From Variovorax sp. V93 (lineage in GTDB: Bacteria > Pseudomonadota > Gammaproteobacteria > Burkholderiales > Burkholderiaceae_C): DNA of 64,000 nt. Position numbers and translations under genes: made by a program. A model generated the notes under the pieces. That model saw nothing but the letters and a program-made list of their open reading frames with translations, was not told where the DNA came from and made no database searches. Where the stretch lies: assembly GCF_041154485.1 (NCBI RefSeq), contig NZ_AP028669.1, positions 4,815,001 to 4,879,000 on the forward strand, in the 5' to 3' direction. Below are positions 1 through 8,326 of this stretch, one piece after another; position 1 is the stretch's first letter; each line of letters starts with the position of its first letter.

Positions 1-1080
1 CTGGAAGCCCTGCGCGCAAGCCGCGCGGCGCGCCGGGAGGTGCAAGGCAGCGTCAACATGGACGTGGCGTCGGGCCAGAGCAGCGGCAAGATCGTGGCCG
101 AGCTCGCCGAGGCGACCAAATCCTTCGGCGAAAAGACCGTGATCCGCAAGTTCACGGGCACCATCCTGCGCGGCGACAAGGTCGGCCTGCTGGGCCCGAA
201 CGGGGCGGGCAAGACCACGCTGCTCAAGCTGATCCTGGGCGAGCTCGAGCCGGACAGCGGCAAGATCCGCCGCGGCACCAACCTGCAGGTGGCGTATTTC
301 GACCAGATGCGCGACAAGCTCGACCTCGATGCGACGCTGGAGGACTTCATCAGCCCGGGCAGCGAATGGATCGAGATTGGCAGCCAGCGCAAGCACGTGA
401 AGAGCTACCTTTCGGACTTTCTCTTCTCCCCCGCGCGCGCCAATTCGCCGGTTCGCTCCCTGAGCGGCGGCGAGCGCAACCGGCTGCTGCTGGCGCGCCT
501 GTTCGCGCGCCCCGCCAATGTGCTGGTGCTCGACGAACCGACCAACGACCTGGACATCGACACGCTCGAACTGCTCGAAGGCCTGCTGCAGGACTACGAC
601 GGCACCGTGTTCCTGGTCAGCCACGACCGCACCTTCCTGGACAACGTGGTGACCAGCACGATCGCCTTCGAGGGCGACGGCCACTGGCGCGAGTACGAGG
701 GCAGCGTGCAGGACTGGCTGATCCAGTCGAAGCGCGCGCGCGAGATCGCGGAGCAAAGGCAGGCCGCCGGCGCCGCGCCTGCCTCCTCGCCGCCCGCACC
801 GGCACCCGTCGCCACCGAGCCGGCGCCCGCGCGTCCGGCCGGCGCCGCGCGCAAGAAGCTCAGCTACAAGGAGCAGCGCGAGCTCGAGGCGCTCCCGGCG
901 CAGCTCGAGGCGCTCGAGGCCGAGCAGAAGCGCATCGGCGAAATGCTCGAGCTCGACGGCGGCACCATCTACGCCACCGACGCTTCGCGCGCGGCCGAGC
1001 TGAGCCAGCGCCATGCCCAGATCGACGACGAGTTGCTGGCCGCGCTGGAACGCCAGGAAGAGCTGTCCGTCGGGCGCTAG
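1..1080 (+). CDS. uup: ABC-F ATPase Uup, C-terminal part (5' end outside window)
   Basis: Cytosolic ABC-F protein with no membrane domain; the family acts on ribosomes, and Uup is also linked to transposon excision and replication-intermediate stability. The frame is open from base 1, so the first ATPase domain and part of the linker lie upstream. Visible are the second nucleotide-binding domain with Walker A (GPNGAGKTT, near nt 193-219), the signature LSGGERNRLL (near 460-489), Walker B VLVLDEPTNDLD (near 520-558) and the switch VSHDR (near 616-630). After an Ala/Pro linker comes a C-terminal coiled coil beginning KKLSYKEQRELEALP. That coiled coil is the Uup hallmark and separates it from EttA. 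It is followed by a phospholipase-D-like gene on the same strand with a 93-base gap. Confidence 0.93.
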   Translation: MEALRASRAARREVQGSVNMDVASGQSSGKIVAELAEATKSFGEKTVIRKFTGTILRGDKVGLLGPNGAGKTTLLKLILGELEPDSGKIRRGTNLQVAYFDQMRDKLDLDATLEDFISPGSEWIEIGSQRKHVKSYLSDFLFSPARANSPVRSLSGGERNRLLLARLFARPANVLVLDEPTNDLDIDTLELLEGLLQDYDGTVFLVSHDRTFLDNVVTSTIAFEGDGHWREYEGSVQDWLIQSKRAREIAEQRQAAGAAPASSPPAPAPVATEPAPARPAGAARKKLSYKEQRELEALPAQLEALEAEQKRIGEMLELDGGTIYATDASRAAELSQRHAQIDDELLAALERQEELSVGR

Positions 1081-1173
1081 TCCATTGGTTCTACGCCGGA
1101 CTGTCCCGCCGTCCCACGCCGGGGCGGCGCCGACTGGGATATATATGCGGCTTCCAAGCTCCGGGAACGCCGC

Positions 1174-2913
1174 ATGTCTTCTTTCTACGCGCTCTTTGGC
1201 CGATCCATTGCGCTTCTTGTCCTCGTCCTGCAGGGCGCCTGCGCACAACTGCCCGAGCACGTCGACCGGCCGGTTTCGACCGCGCTCTCCTCGCCCAACG
1301 GCACCGCGCTGGAGGCCTTGGTGCAGCAGCGGCGCAAAGCCGACGGAGCGCGCTTCGAATCCGGCTTCCTGCTGCTCGCGGGACCTCCGGCCGCCTACGG
1401 CAGCCGGCTCGCTCTGATCGAAGGCGCGCAGAAAACGCTCGACCTGCAGTACTACGCCATCCATGCCGACGCCAGCACCGGCCGGCTGGTGCGGGGAGTC
1501 CGGGCGGCGGCCGAGCGCGGCGTGCGGGTGCGGATTCTGCTCGACGATCTGCACAGCACCGGGCGCGATGCGCTGGTGCTGGGCCTGGCTTTCGTGCCCA
1601 ACATCGAGATGCGCCTGTTCAACCCGCTGGCCGGCGCGCGCGGGTCTTCGTTCGCTCGCGCGCTCAACTCGATCGGCGATGCCTCGCGGATCCAGCAGCG
1701 GATGCACAACAAGCTCTTTCTCGCCGACAACGTGCTCGGCGTCACCGGCGGGCGCAACCTGGGCGATGCCTATTTCGGCAATGCGCTGAAGGGCAACTAC
1801 ATCGACGTCGACATCCTGGCGGCGGGGCCGATCGTGCGGGACCTGTCGCGCAGCTTCGACAGCTACTGGAACAACGAACGCGCCTATCCCGTCCAGTCGC
1901 TGGTCAAGCGCAGCGAACTGGAAGCCATCCGCGAGCGCGCGCAGCAGGCCGACCGGGAACTGGCCGACGAATCGGCCCGTGCGCAGAACTCACCGCCGCC
2001 GGCAACACCCGAGGCAGAACCGAAACCAGGCGCCGCCCCCACGCCGGCACAGCTCGCCCGCGCCTGGGACGAAAAACCGATGGACCTGCAAACCGCCCGC
2101 TTCGTCTGGGCGCCCGCGGTGATGCTCGCCGACCAGCCCGGAAAGATCCCGGCCGACAAGGGCGCCGGGACGACGAGGGCGCCGGGCCTGGTCGTGAGCC
2201 AGCCCGGGGACGCCGCCAGTTCGTCGCGGCGCGCGGCGGCGCTCGAAACCAGCTCCGACCTTGCCGCGGGCAGCGACACGGTGGTCGAAGGCCTGCTGCA
2301 GCTGATCGGCCAGGCGCGCACCGACCTGCTCATCATCTCGCCCTACTTTGTGCCCGGCCCGGACATGAAGCAGGCCTTCGCGGCGGCTCGCAGCCGGGGC
2401 GTGCGCATCCGCGTGCTGACCAACTCGCTGTCGTCGAACGACGCGCCGGTGGCGCACGTCGGCTACTCGCGCCATCGCGAGGACCTGCTCAGGATGGGCG
2501 TGGAACTCTACGAGCTGCGCAGCGAGCAGGCCAGCGTCGGCAACGCCTTCGGCTCGTCGGGCAGCGGCGGCAGCCTCGGCGAATCGCGCTCGATGCTGCA
2601 TTCGAAGGTGCTGGTGATGGACGGCCGGCTGCTGGTGGTCGGCTCGATGAACCTGGACCTGCGCTCGCAGCTGCAGAACACCGAGATCGCGCTGCTCGTG
2701 CGCAGCGCCGAGCTCTCGCGCGCGGCGTCCGCCCAGATCGAGCGCGGCATGCGCGAGGGCTCATGGCGGGTCGAGCTGAACGATGGCTCGCTAGTCTGGC
2801 GGGCGCCCGAAGGCAGCGGGCTGAAGGACACCTCCACCGAGCCCGACGCCAGCCTGACCCTGCGCCTGCTGCTGCGGCTGTTCGGGCCGCTGGCGCCGGA
2901 CCAGCTGCTGTAG
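1174..2913 (+). CDS. Phospholipase D / cardiolipin synthase-like lipoprotein
   Basis: A 579-residue exported protein of the HKD phosphodiesterase superfamily. It has two catalytic HxK(x4)D motifs, HNKLFLAD at residue 178 and HSKVLVMD at residue 476, each followed by the G-x-x-N strand expected of the fold (TGGRN, GSMN). The N terminus is a hydrophobic signal with a possible but imperfect lipobox (LQGAC, Cys 23), so envelope anchoring is likely but not certain. A Pro/Ala-rich insertion of about 80 residues separates the two halves. Family members make cardiolipin or cleave phosphodiesters; substrate cannot be read here. Two HKD motifs in one chain mean a complete active site. It converges with the copper operon with a 10-base gap. 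Confidence 0.88.
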   Translation: MSSFYALFGRSIALLVLVLQGACAQLPEHVDRPVSTALSSPNGTALEALVQQRRKADGARFESGFLLLAGPPAAYGSRLALIEGAQKTLDLQYYAIHADASTGRLVRGVRAAAERGVRVRILLDDLHSTGRDALVLGLAFVPNIEMRLFNPLAGARGSSFARALNSIGDASRIQQRMHNKLFLADNVLGVTGGRNLGDAYFGNALKGNYIDVDILAAGPIVRDLSRSFDSYWNNERAYPVQSLVKRSELEAIRERAQQADRELADESARAQNSPPPATPEAEPKPGAAPTPAQLARAWDEKPMDLQTARFVWAPAVMLADQPGKIPADKGAGTTRAPGLVVSQPGDAASSSRRAAALETSSDLAAGSDTVVEGLLQLIGQARTDLLIISPYFVPGPDMKQAFAAARSRGVRIRVLTNSLSSNDAPVAHVGYSRHREDLLRMGVELYELRSEQASVGNAFGSSGSGGSLGESRSMLHSKVLVMDGRLLVVGSMNLDLRSQLQNTEIALLVRSAELSRAASAQIERGMREGSWRVELNDGSLVWRAPEGSGLKDTSTEPDASLTLRLLLRLFGPLAPDQLL

Positions 2914-2923
2914 GGCGCAGCCG

Positions 2924-3832
2924 TCAGTGCTTGTGCTGATGGGCCGGCGCGGCGGCGTCGGCCCCTTCGGGCGCGCCCACCGGCAGGTTCAGCTCGAGCG
3001 AGCTCTTCTGGCCCTTGGCATCCTCGAAACGCAGCGTCATCGGGACGGTCGAACCCTTGGCCAGCGCCTGCTTCAGGTCCATCATCATCACGTGGTAGCC
3101 GCCCGGCTTGAGCTCGACGGTCTGGCCGGCGGGCAGGTCGAGGCCGCCCGGCAGCTCGCGCATCTTCATGGTGTCGCCTTCCATCTTCATCTCGTGCACC
3201 TCGGCCACGCCGGCGGCCGGCGTCGTGATGCCGACTAGCCTGGCGCCGGTGGGCGCGGTGAGCTTCATGAAGGCCCCGGTGCCGCTCTGGCCCGGCACCG
3301 ACTGGCGCACCCAGCCATCGCGCACGTCGACCGTGGCCACGCCCTGCGCCACCACATCGAGCCTGGCGGCAGGGCTCTTGAGCCCCGCGGTCGAACTGCC
3401 CGAGGCCGGCACTTCCGCCCAGTCGATGCTGCCCACGTCGCAGGTCTGCAGCACCTTGAACCACAGCGGGCCGGGGGTGCCGGGCACCTTGCCGCGCAGC
3501 ACGAACTCGGCGCGCTCGCTGGCGGGCAGCGCGGCCTGGGGGCTTTCGGCGGTCCAGCGCACTTCGCCGTCGCCGGCGTTCTTCTGCACGTCGAGCTTCC
3601 AGCCCTTGCGCGCCTGCGCGTCGCTCAGCAGGAAACCCTTGGGCAGGCGCACGGCCAGGCCGGTGGTGGCCTTGGCGCCTTCGCAGGCGTGGCCGACACG
3701 GAAGGCCGCGCTGTAGTCGCTGCCGACGGTAACGCCGCCGCGAGGCAGGGTGACATGGGCGAACGCGGCGGCCGTGCCTGCCAGCAGTGCGCATGCGGCA
3801 GCGGTCTTCAGGATGAGGCGTGGGTGGTTCAT
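2924..3832 (-). CDS. YcnI (DUF1775) - PCuAC copper-binding fusion protein
   Basis: A 302-residue periplasmic protein joining two copper modules. A signal peptide ends A-F-A just before His26, so cleavage would leave an N-terminal His (HVTLPRGG), the residue YcnI domains use for copper. The YcnI domain runs to about residue 170. The PCuAC domain follows, with its HEMKMEGDTMKM block and later YHVMMM, fitting the H(M)x10Mx21HxM copper-chaperone pattern. A His-rich tail (HQHKH) closes it. The ATG at 3832 was chosen because AAGGAG sits 8 bases upstream and the signal peptide starts there. It is last in the operon after the TonB receptor (34-base gap), consistent with periplasmic copper handling after outer-membrane uptake, for example for oxidase assembly. 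Fusion of the two domains is seen in other proteobacteria. Confidence 0.92.
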   Translation of the reverse strand: MNHPRLILKTAAACALLAGTAAAFAHVTLPRGGVTVGSDYSAAFRVGHACEGAKATTGLAVRLPKGFLLSDAQARKGWKLDVQKNAGDGEVRWTAESPQAALPASERAEFVLRGKVPGTPGPLWFKVLQTCDVGSIDWAEVPASGSSTAGLKSPAARLDVVAQGVATVDVRDGWVRQSVPGQSGTGAFMKLTAPTGARLVGITTPAAGVAEVHEMKMEGDTMKMRELPGGLDLPAGQTVELKPGGYHVMMMDLKQALAKGSTVPMTLRFEDAKGQKSSLELNLPVGAPEGADAAAPAHQHKH

Positions 3833-3866
3833 TGCGGGAACTCCTTGAAAAAATCGGTGAAGAGAA

Positions 3867-6182
3867 TCAGAGGTCGAACTTGAGTTCGGCCACATAGGTG
3901 CGTTGCGGATAGGGGTGGAAGGCCCAGTACTTGTTGTTGTTGAGGTTGTCGATGCCGAAGGCGGCGCTCCATTGCCGGTCGATCCGGTAGCGGATGCGCG
4001 CATCGACCACGAAGAATTTCGAGAAGCCCATGTAGGCCGCGCCGTTGCCGTCGATGTTGTCGAGCGTGCCGTACTGCTTGCCGCTGTAGCGTGCGCCGAC
4101 GGTGTAGCTCCATCTCGCATCGGGCCGGTAGGTGGCGAGCAGCGTGGCCCGCAGCTTCGGCACGCGCGGCTGTTCGCGGCCGACGCTGGCGGGAAAACCG
4201 CTGTTGGCCGCGATCTTCGAGCGCGTCAGCGTGAGGCTGCCGCTCAGGTCCAGCCCCTTCACGCCCACGTCGACCGCGTTGAGCGCCACCTCCAGCCCGC
4301 GGGTGCGGATGGCATCGACGTTCTGCACCGTGCTCACGAGATTGGTGAGGGCCTGGCTGTAGAGCGCATCCTTGGTGTTCTCGAAAAAGAGCGTGGTGCG
4401 CAGCACGCCGTCGAGCCCCCAGCCTTTCAGATCGCGCTCTGCGCTGAGCTCCGTGGTCCACGAGCGCTCCGGACGCAGGTTGGGATCGGTGTTGACGATG
4501 CGGCTGCCGTCGATCGAGCCCTGGTAGAGCTCGCTCACGGTCGGCATGCGCACGGCCCGGCCGGTCGATGCCTTGAGCAGCCAGTCCGGCGTGGCCTGCC
4601 AGGCAAGCGCGGCCTTGGGCGAGTCGTAGCTGTTCCTGCGCGGTGCAAAGTCGAGCAGCCTCGTGGCGTTGCCGAGCTGGCCTCCATAGGCTTCCCAGCG
4701 TTCGTGGCGCAGGCCGAGCGTGGTCTTCCAGTCCTTGGCGAAGCGCCAGGTGTCCTGCACGTAGAGCGACTGCAATCGGGTGTTGCCGTTGAAGGCGGAG
4801 AACGGCGACACGGCCGGCCCCGCGATCCAGTCGAAGGTGTTGCCGACGCCGGTGCGCAGGCGGGCCGTGTCCTGCTGGAAGCCGAAGTCGACCACGTGCG
4901 CGCCCACGCCCTCGGTCGAGCCGGTGGGCCGCCATGTGCCGGCGGCCTTGAAGGTGTGCCAGCCGGAGCCGCCCATGTCGGTGGTGCGGCCCGGTCCGCC
5001 GTTGAAGGCACCGGGCAGCGGCGTGGTGGGCGTGCGCGAGGTGTCGCGCGCATAGTCGAACAGGCTCGCGGCCACTTCCCAGTCGAACACGCCCCCGGTG
5101 TGGCTCTTCGCCGAAAGGCCATGCATGTAATGGGTGAGCGCGGTCTCGGTCGGCGCCAGCGCGGCGCTCGGCGCATCGAGGTTGTAGCTTCGCCCGGCGA
5201 TGTTCACGCGCCCCGAATACACCGGCCGGCCGAAGGCATCGCGCAGGTAGGTGTCGACGCCGCCGTGCGTGGTGTTGTTCCAGGCGCCGAGCGTGTAGGT
5301 GGCGCGCACCGTGGGAGAGAAGTCGTAGGCCAGCTTGAGCTTGGCCTGCTCCTGCGTGGTGTCGTAGATCGTCGAGCCGCCCACCAGCCACCAGGGCTGG
5401 TTCGACGGGTTCAGCCCCGGCACCGCGCCCGTGACCGGCGTGCCGGCGTTGCCCAGGGCGCCGGCGCTCGCGAGGCGGTTGCCGAACACCAGCGCCTGCC
5501 CTTTGCTGTGGGTGCGCGAGGCGCTGAGCCACCACGACCAGTCGCCGCTGCGGCTGCCCAGCGAGAGCTCGAGTTGCTGGCCGGCGGGTGAGGAATGGCT
5601 GCCGTACAGGTCGAAGTTCGAGGCGAAGCTGCTGAGCTTGGCGTGCGCTTCGAGTTTCGTGGGCATGCGCGTCACATAGTCGACCACGGCGCCGACCGAG
5701 TTGCCCGGGTAGGCCGCCGAGAACGGCCCGTACAGCACGTCGACCCGCTCGATCTCTTCGGGCGACACCATGCCCCAGCGCGGCGCGTAGGTCGCGCCGT
5801 TGCCCAGCGGGTTCGACAGCATGATGCCGTCGGCGTACACCATCGAGCGCGCGCTGTTGCCGGTGCCCGAGGCGCGTGTGGCAAGCACCGCATGGTTGAA
5901 ATCGCCGATGTAGCGCTTGCGCACCACCAGGCTGGGCAGGTACTTGAGCGCGTCTTCGCCGTCGGTGGCGTTGACGGTTTCGGCGATCTGCTCGTGCGTC
6001 ACGCCCTCGATGGTGGTCGGAATCTGGGTCGGCAGCGAGGTCGGGCGGCCGTCGCTGACCGTGACGGTGCTCAGGGTGCGCGCAGCGCTGCCGCCGGATG
6101 GATCAGGCGCGTCCTGCGCCCACGCGGGCGCGCCAAGGGGAAATGCCATGGCGATCGCCACGGCGCGGGAATGCTTTTTCAC
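3867..6182 (-). CDS. TonB-dependent outer-membrane receptor, probable copper uptake
   Basis: A 771-residue receptor with signal peptide (cleavage near AWA-QD), a TonB-box-like stretch (TLSTVTVSDG), a plug domain (about residues 45-160, including the YGPFSAAYPGNSVGAVV segment) and a 22-strand-type barrel ending in Phe-Asp-Leu, close to the usual aromatic C terminus. It starts with GTG at 6182, preceded by GGAGCAGG at suitable spacing. The receptor sequence does not by itself name the substrate. The copper assignment comes from its place between a DUF2946 gene upstream and a YcnI-PCuAC gene downstream, an arrangement like the Bordetella bfrG locus. A siderophore role remains possible but no iron gene is nearby. 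Confidence 0.88.
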   Translation of the reverse strand: MKKHSRAVAIAMAFPLGAPAWAQDAPDPSGGSAARTLSTVTVSDGRPTSLPTQIPTTIEGVTHEQIAETVNATDGEDALKYLPSLVVRKRYIGDFNHAVLATRASGTGNSARSMVYADGIMLSNPLGNGATYAPRWGMVSPEEIERVDVLYGPFSAAYPGNSVGAVVDYVTRMPTKLEAHAKLSSFASNFDLYGSHSSPAGQQLELSLGSRSGDWSWWLSASRTHSKGQALVFGNRLASAGALGNAGTPVTGAVPGLNPSNQPWWLVGGSTIYDTTQEQAKLKLAYDFSPTVRATYTLGAWNNTTHGGVDTYLRDAFGRPVYSGRVNIAGRSYNLDAPSAALAPTETALTHYMHGLSAKSHTGGVFDWEVAASLFDYARDTSRTPTTPLPGAFNGGPGRTTDMGGSGWHTFKAAGTWRPTGSTEGVGAHVVDFGFQQDTARLRTGVGNTFDWIAGPAVSPFSAFNGNTRLQSLYVQDTWRFAKDWKTTLGLRHERWEAYGGQLGNATRLLDFAPRRNSYDSPKAALAWQATPDWLLKASTGRAVRMPTVSELYQGSIDGSRIVNTDPNLRPERSWTTELSAERDLKGWGLDGVLRTTLFFENTKDALYSQALTNLVSTVQNVDAIRTRGLEVALNAVDVGVKGLDLSGSLTLTRSKIAANSGFPASVGREQPRVPKLRATLLATYRPDARWSYTVGARYSGKQYGTLDNIDGNGAAYMGFSKFFVVDARIRYRIDRQWSAAFGIDNLNNNKYWAFHPYPQRTYVAELKFDL

Positions 6183-6266
6183 TGGAAACCTGCTCCACGA
6201 ACTTCAAGCCGGACAGGCCGCATGCCCCCCTCGAATCGGGCGCAGTCGGCGACGGTTTTGACAGCT

Positions 6267-6638
6267 TCAGGAGAAGGCGGGAGGTCCGCGCGCCGGCAGC
6301 GGCGCGGCGGTGGCCGCGGCCAGGCGCGCGGCGGGAATGGACTGGACCACGCGGCCCAGCGGCAGGGGAAGGTCGAAAGCGGCGGCGGCCGGCGACGGCG
6401 GCGGTGCGCCGGTCAGCACGCACAGCGGGCAGTCCATGTGCGATGCGCCCATCTCCTGCACGCCGTCTTCGGTGTGGACCACCGCCTTGATCGAGCCGGC
6501 GCTCGAGCACACCAGTTCGACGGCCTGCGGATGCACGATCGGCGAGGCCACCGCCGCGCCGATCGAGAGCGCGAACCACAGCAGCACCCAACGGCCGACG
6601 AGGCCGAGGAAGCGGGGATGGTTTCGCAGCAGGTGCAT
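6267..6638 (-). CDS. DUF2946 family protein, candidate copper-sensing leader gene
   Basis: A 123-residue protein with an N-terminal signal or membrane segment (about residues 8-32), a CPLC (CxxC) motif near residue 70 following HMD, and a Pro/Ala-rich tail. This is the DUF2946 pattern. Established knowledge as I recall it: in Bordetella pertussis a DUF2946 product (CruR), encoded just upstream of the receptor gene bfrG, represses the downstream genes when copper is present, through its own translation and Rho. Here it likewise precedes a TonB receptor gene by 84 bases on the same strand. Its ATG lies only 11 bases after the TraB/GumN stop and has no clear ribosome-binding site, so it may be translated by coupling. 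Whether it acts as regulator or as a small metal-binding membrane protein is inference. Confidence 0.85.
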   Translation of the reverse strand: MHLLRNHPRFLGLVGRWVLLWFALSIGAAVASPIVHPQAVELVCSSAGSIKAVVHTEDGVQEMGASHMDCPLCVLTGAPPPSPAAAAFDLPLPLGRVVQSIPAARLAAATAAPLPARGPPAFS

Positions 6639-6649
6639 GGCGCTGGCGA

Positions 6650-7792
6650 TTATCGGCGTTGTTTGCTCTTTGGTGCCGGTGCGCGCTGGGCGGACCTGGC
6701 ATTGCCCGTGCTCCGGGTTCCCGAGGCCTTGGCGCCGGAAGCTTTGGCGCCGCGATTGCTCCTGGCCCCTTGCGCGCCGCGGGCGCTCGCCTTTGGCGCG
6801 GGCGCCGTCGGCACCGCGACGGGCGGCTGCGCCACCAGCGGAACCGCCGCCACCTGGAATCCGCGCGCCGCCAGCAGCGCCGGCAGCCCCTGCGGGCCGA
6901 CCATGTGCAGCGCGCCCACCGCAGCGAACACGCGCTGGCCGCCCGCGTGCATGCGCTCGATGCCGTCGGCCAGGCCGGGATTGCGCTCGTCCAGCAGGCG
7001 CTTCATGAGCCGCTGCTCGGCCGGCGTGTTGAGGCAGTTGCACCACTCGGGGTAGCGGCCGAGCCTGTCCGCGTCGCCGCGCGCCCAGATGTCGGCCAGC
7101 TCCTTCATCTGCGCGCGCAGCTGGCCCGATTCCAGTTCGGTCAGGGCCGCGTCGATCTGCTCGGCCTCTTCGGCCTCGGAACCGCCGGTCAGCGCCTTCA
7201 ATTGCGCGGCGGCGTTTTCGAGGGCGAACACCGGCTTGCTGTTGTTGCGCGCGGAAACCGCCAGGGCCTCGTCGGCGCCGAATTCGGGGTACAGACCATC
7301 CGCGCGCGCCACCAGGCCCGCCAGCGACATGACCTGCAGGATGGGCTGCAGCCCCGCGGTCTGGCCGGGCGGCACGCAGGCCGCCTCGTTCTGGCGCGCC
7401 AGCCGCTGTGCGCGCTCGCCGCTGAGCAGCCGCGCGACCACGGCCGGGTCGGCCTGCTGCGTCAGGGGCTGCATCGCGACCGGGTCGCGCACGTCGAGTT
7501 CCAGCGCGAGCGCATCGCTCTGCTCCAGCGCCTTCTGCACCGTGGGCCCGGGCCGCACCCACTCGGCGCGCCCGAGATGAATGGTTCCATAGAGCCAGGA
7601 TGTGCGCCCGTCGCGCTCGGCGCGCCACAGCAGGCCGCGGTCGGCCGCATTCCACTGGCCGACGGCGGCACCGGGCTTTCCGAGGCTGGCAATGGCGGAC
7701 GGCGGGCAGGCGCCCTGCGCCGCCAGTGCGAAAACGCAGCAGGCGCCGGCCAGCGCGAGGCGCGGCAGGCGCAAGAGTACAGACGCCTGCAT
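6650..7792 (-). CDS. TraB/GumN family protein
   Basis: A 380-residue exported protein of the TraB/GumN (PF01963) family, related to the Tiki proteins proposed to be metal-dependent proteases. A signal peptide (about residues 1-28, ending QGA-C) leads to the GTIHLG motif and, near the C terminus of the domain, GALHMVG. These two GxxH motifs are the family's conserved putative metal site. A Lys/Ala/Arg-rich low-complexity tail of about 55 residues follows and is not part of the domain. ATG at 7792 is preceded by GAAGG. It reads into the DUF2946 gene with an 11-base gap, so the copper genes may sit in its transcript. The biochemical role in bacteria is unsettled. Confidence 0.88.
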   Translation of the reverse strand: MQASVLLRLPRLALAGACCVFALAAQGACPPSAIASLGKPGAAVGQWNAADRGLLWRAERDGRTSWLYGTIHLGRAEWVRPGPTVQKALEQSDALALELDVRDPVAMQPLTQQADPAVVARLLSGERAQRLARQNEAACVPPGQTAGLQPILQVMSLAGLVARADGLYPEFGADEALAVSARNNSKPVFALENAAAQLKALTGGSEAEEAEQIDAALTELESGQLRAQMKELADIWARGDADRLGRYPEWCNCLNTPAEQRLMKRLLDERNPGLADGIERMHAGGQRVFAAVGALHMVGPQGLPALLAARGFQVAAVPLVAQPPVAVPTAPAPKASARGAQGARSNRGAKASGAKASGTRSTGNARSAQRAPAPKSKQRR

Positions 7793-7912
7793 GCGCGCCT
7801 TCAAAAGGGTGTCGCGCCTCGGCGCAACCAGGATCCGGAGTATCCGCAAGGCTTGCTCCACGATGAAAGAAAGTCCGGCATTCTCACAGCACCGCTGCCC
7901 ATAATCCGGAAC

Positions 7913-8326
7913 ATGCAGAGCATCTTCCATCTTGCCTTCCACGTCCGCGATCTCGATGCGGCCCGCCGCTTCTATGGCCAGGTTCTCGGCTGTGCCGAAG
8001 GCCGCAGCACCGACACGTGGGTCGATTTCGACTTCTTCGGCCACCAGATCTCGCTGCACCTGGGCGAACCCTTCGCCACCTCGCGCACCGGCCGCGTCGG
8101 CGACGCGATGGTGCCGATGCCGCACTTCGGCATCGTGCTTGCCCTGCCCGACTGGCAGGCACTTGCGCAGCGGCTGAAAGACGCAGGCACCGACTTCGTG
8201 CTCGAACCGCAGGTGCGTTTCGAGGGCCAGCCGGGCGAGCAGTGGACCATGTTCTTCTGCGACCCGTTCGGCAATCCGATCGAGGTCAAGGGCTTTCGCT
8301 CCCTGGCAGCGCTCTACGACAAATGA
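7913..8326 (+). CDS. VOC / glyoxalase-fold protein
   Basis: A 137-residue single-domain protein of the vicinal oxygen chelate superfamily (glyoxalase/bleomycin-resistance fold). The start FHLAFHVRDLDAARRFY gives the first metal-ligand His. The mid-region MPHFGIVL and the end FFCDPFGNPIEVKGF supply the other typical ligand positions (His, Glu). Such proteins act as dimers on small electrophiles or aromatic diols; no substrate is indicated. It overlaps the next gene by ATGA, so the two are translationally coupled. The ribosome-binding site is weak (CCGGAAC). Confidence 0.88.
   Translation: MQSIFHLAFHVRDLDAARRFYGQVLGCAEGRSTDTWVDFDFFGHQISLHLGEPFATSRTGRVGDAMVPMPHFGIVLALPDWQALAQRLKDAGTDFVLEPQVRFEGQPGEQWTMFFCDPFGNPIEVKGFRSLAALYDK

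Noticed and set aside
1138..1150. TATATATG run as a -10 box for the phospholipase-like gene
   Set aside because: No -35 hexamer lies at 16-18 bases; the nearest TTGGTT is about 50 bases upstream.
366..2939. An 857-codon plus-strand frame spanning uup and the phospholipase-like gene
   Set aside because: It is the out-of-frame reading of two recognisable genes, Arg/Ala-rich without domains; a real gene would not span both.
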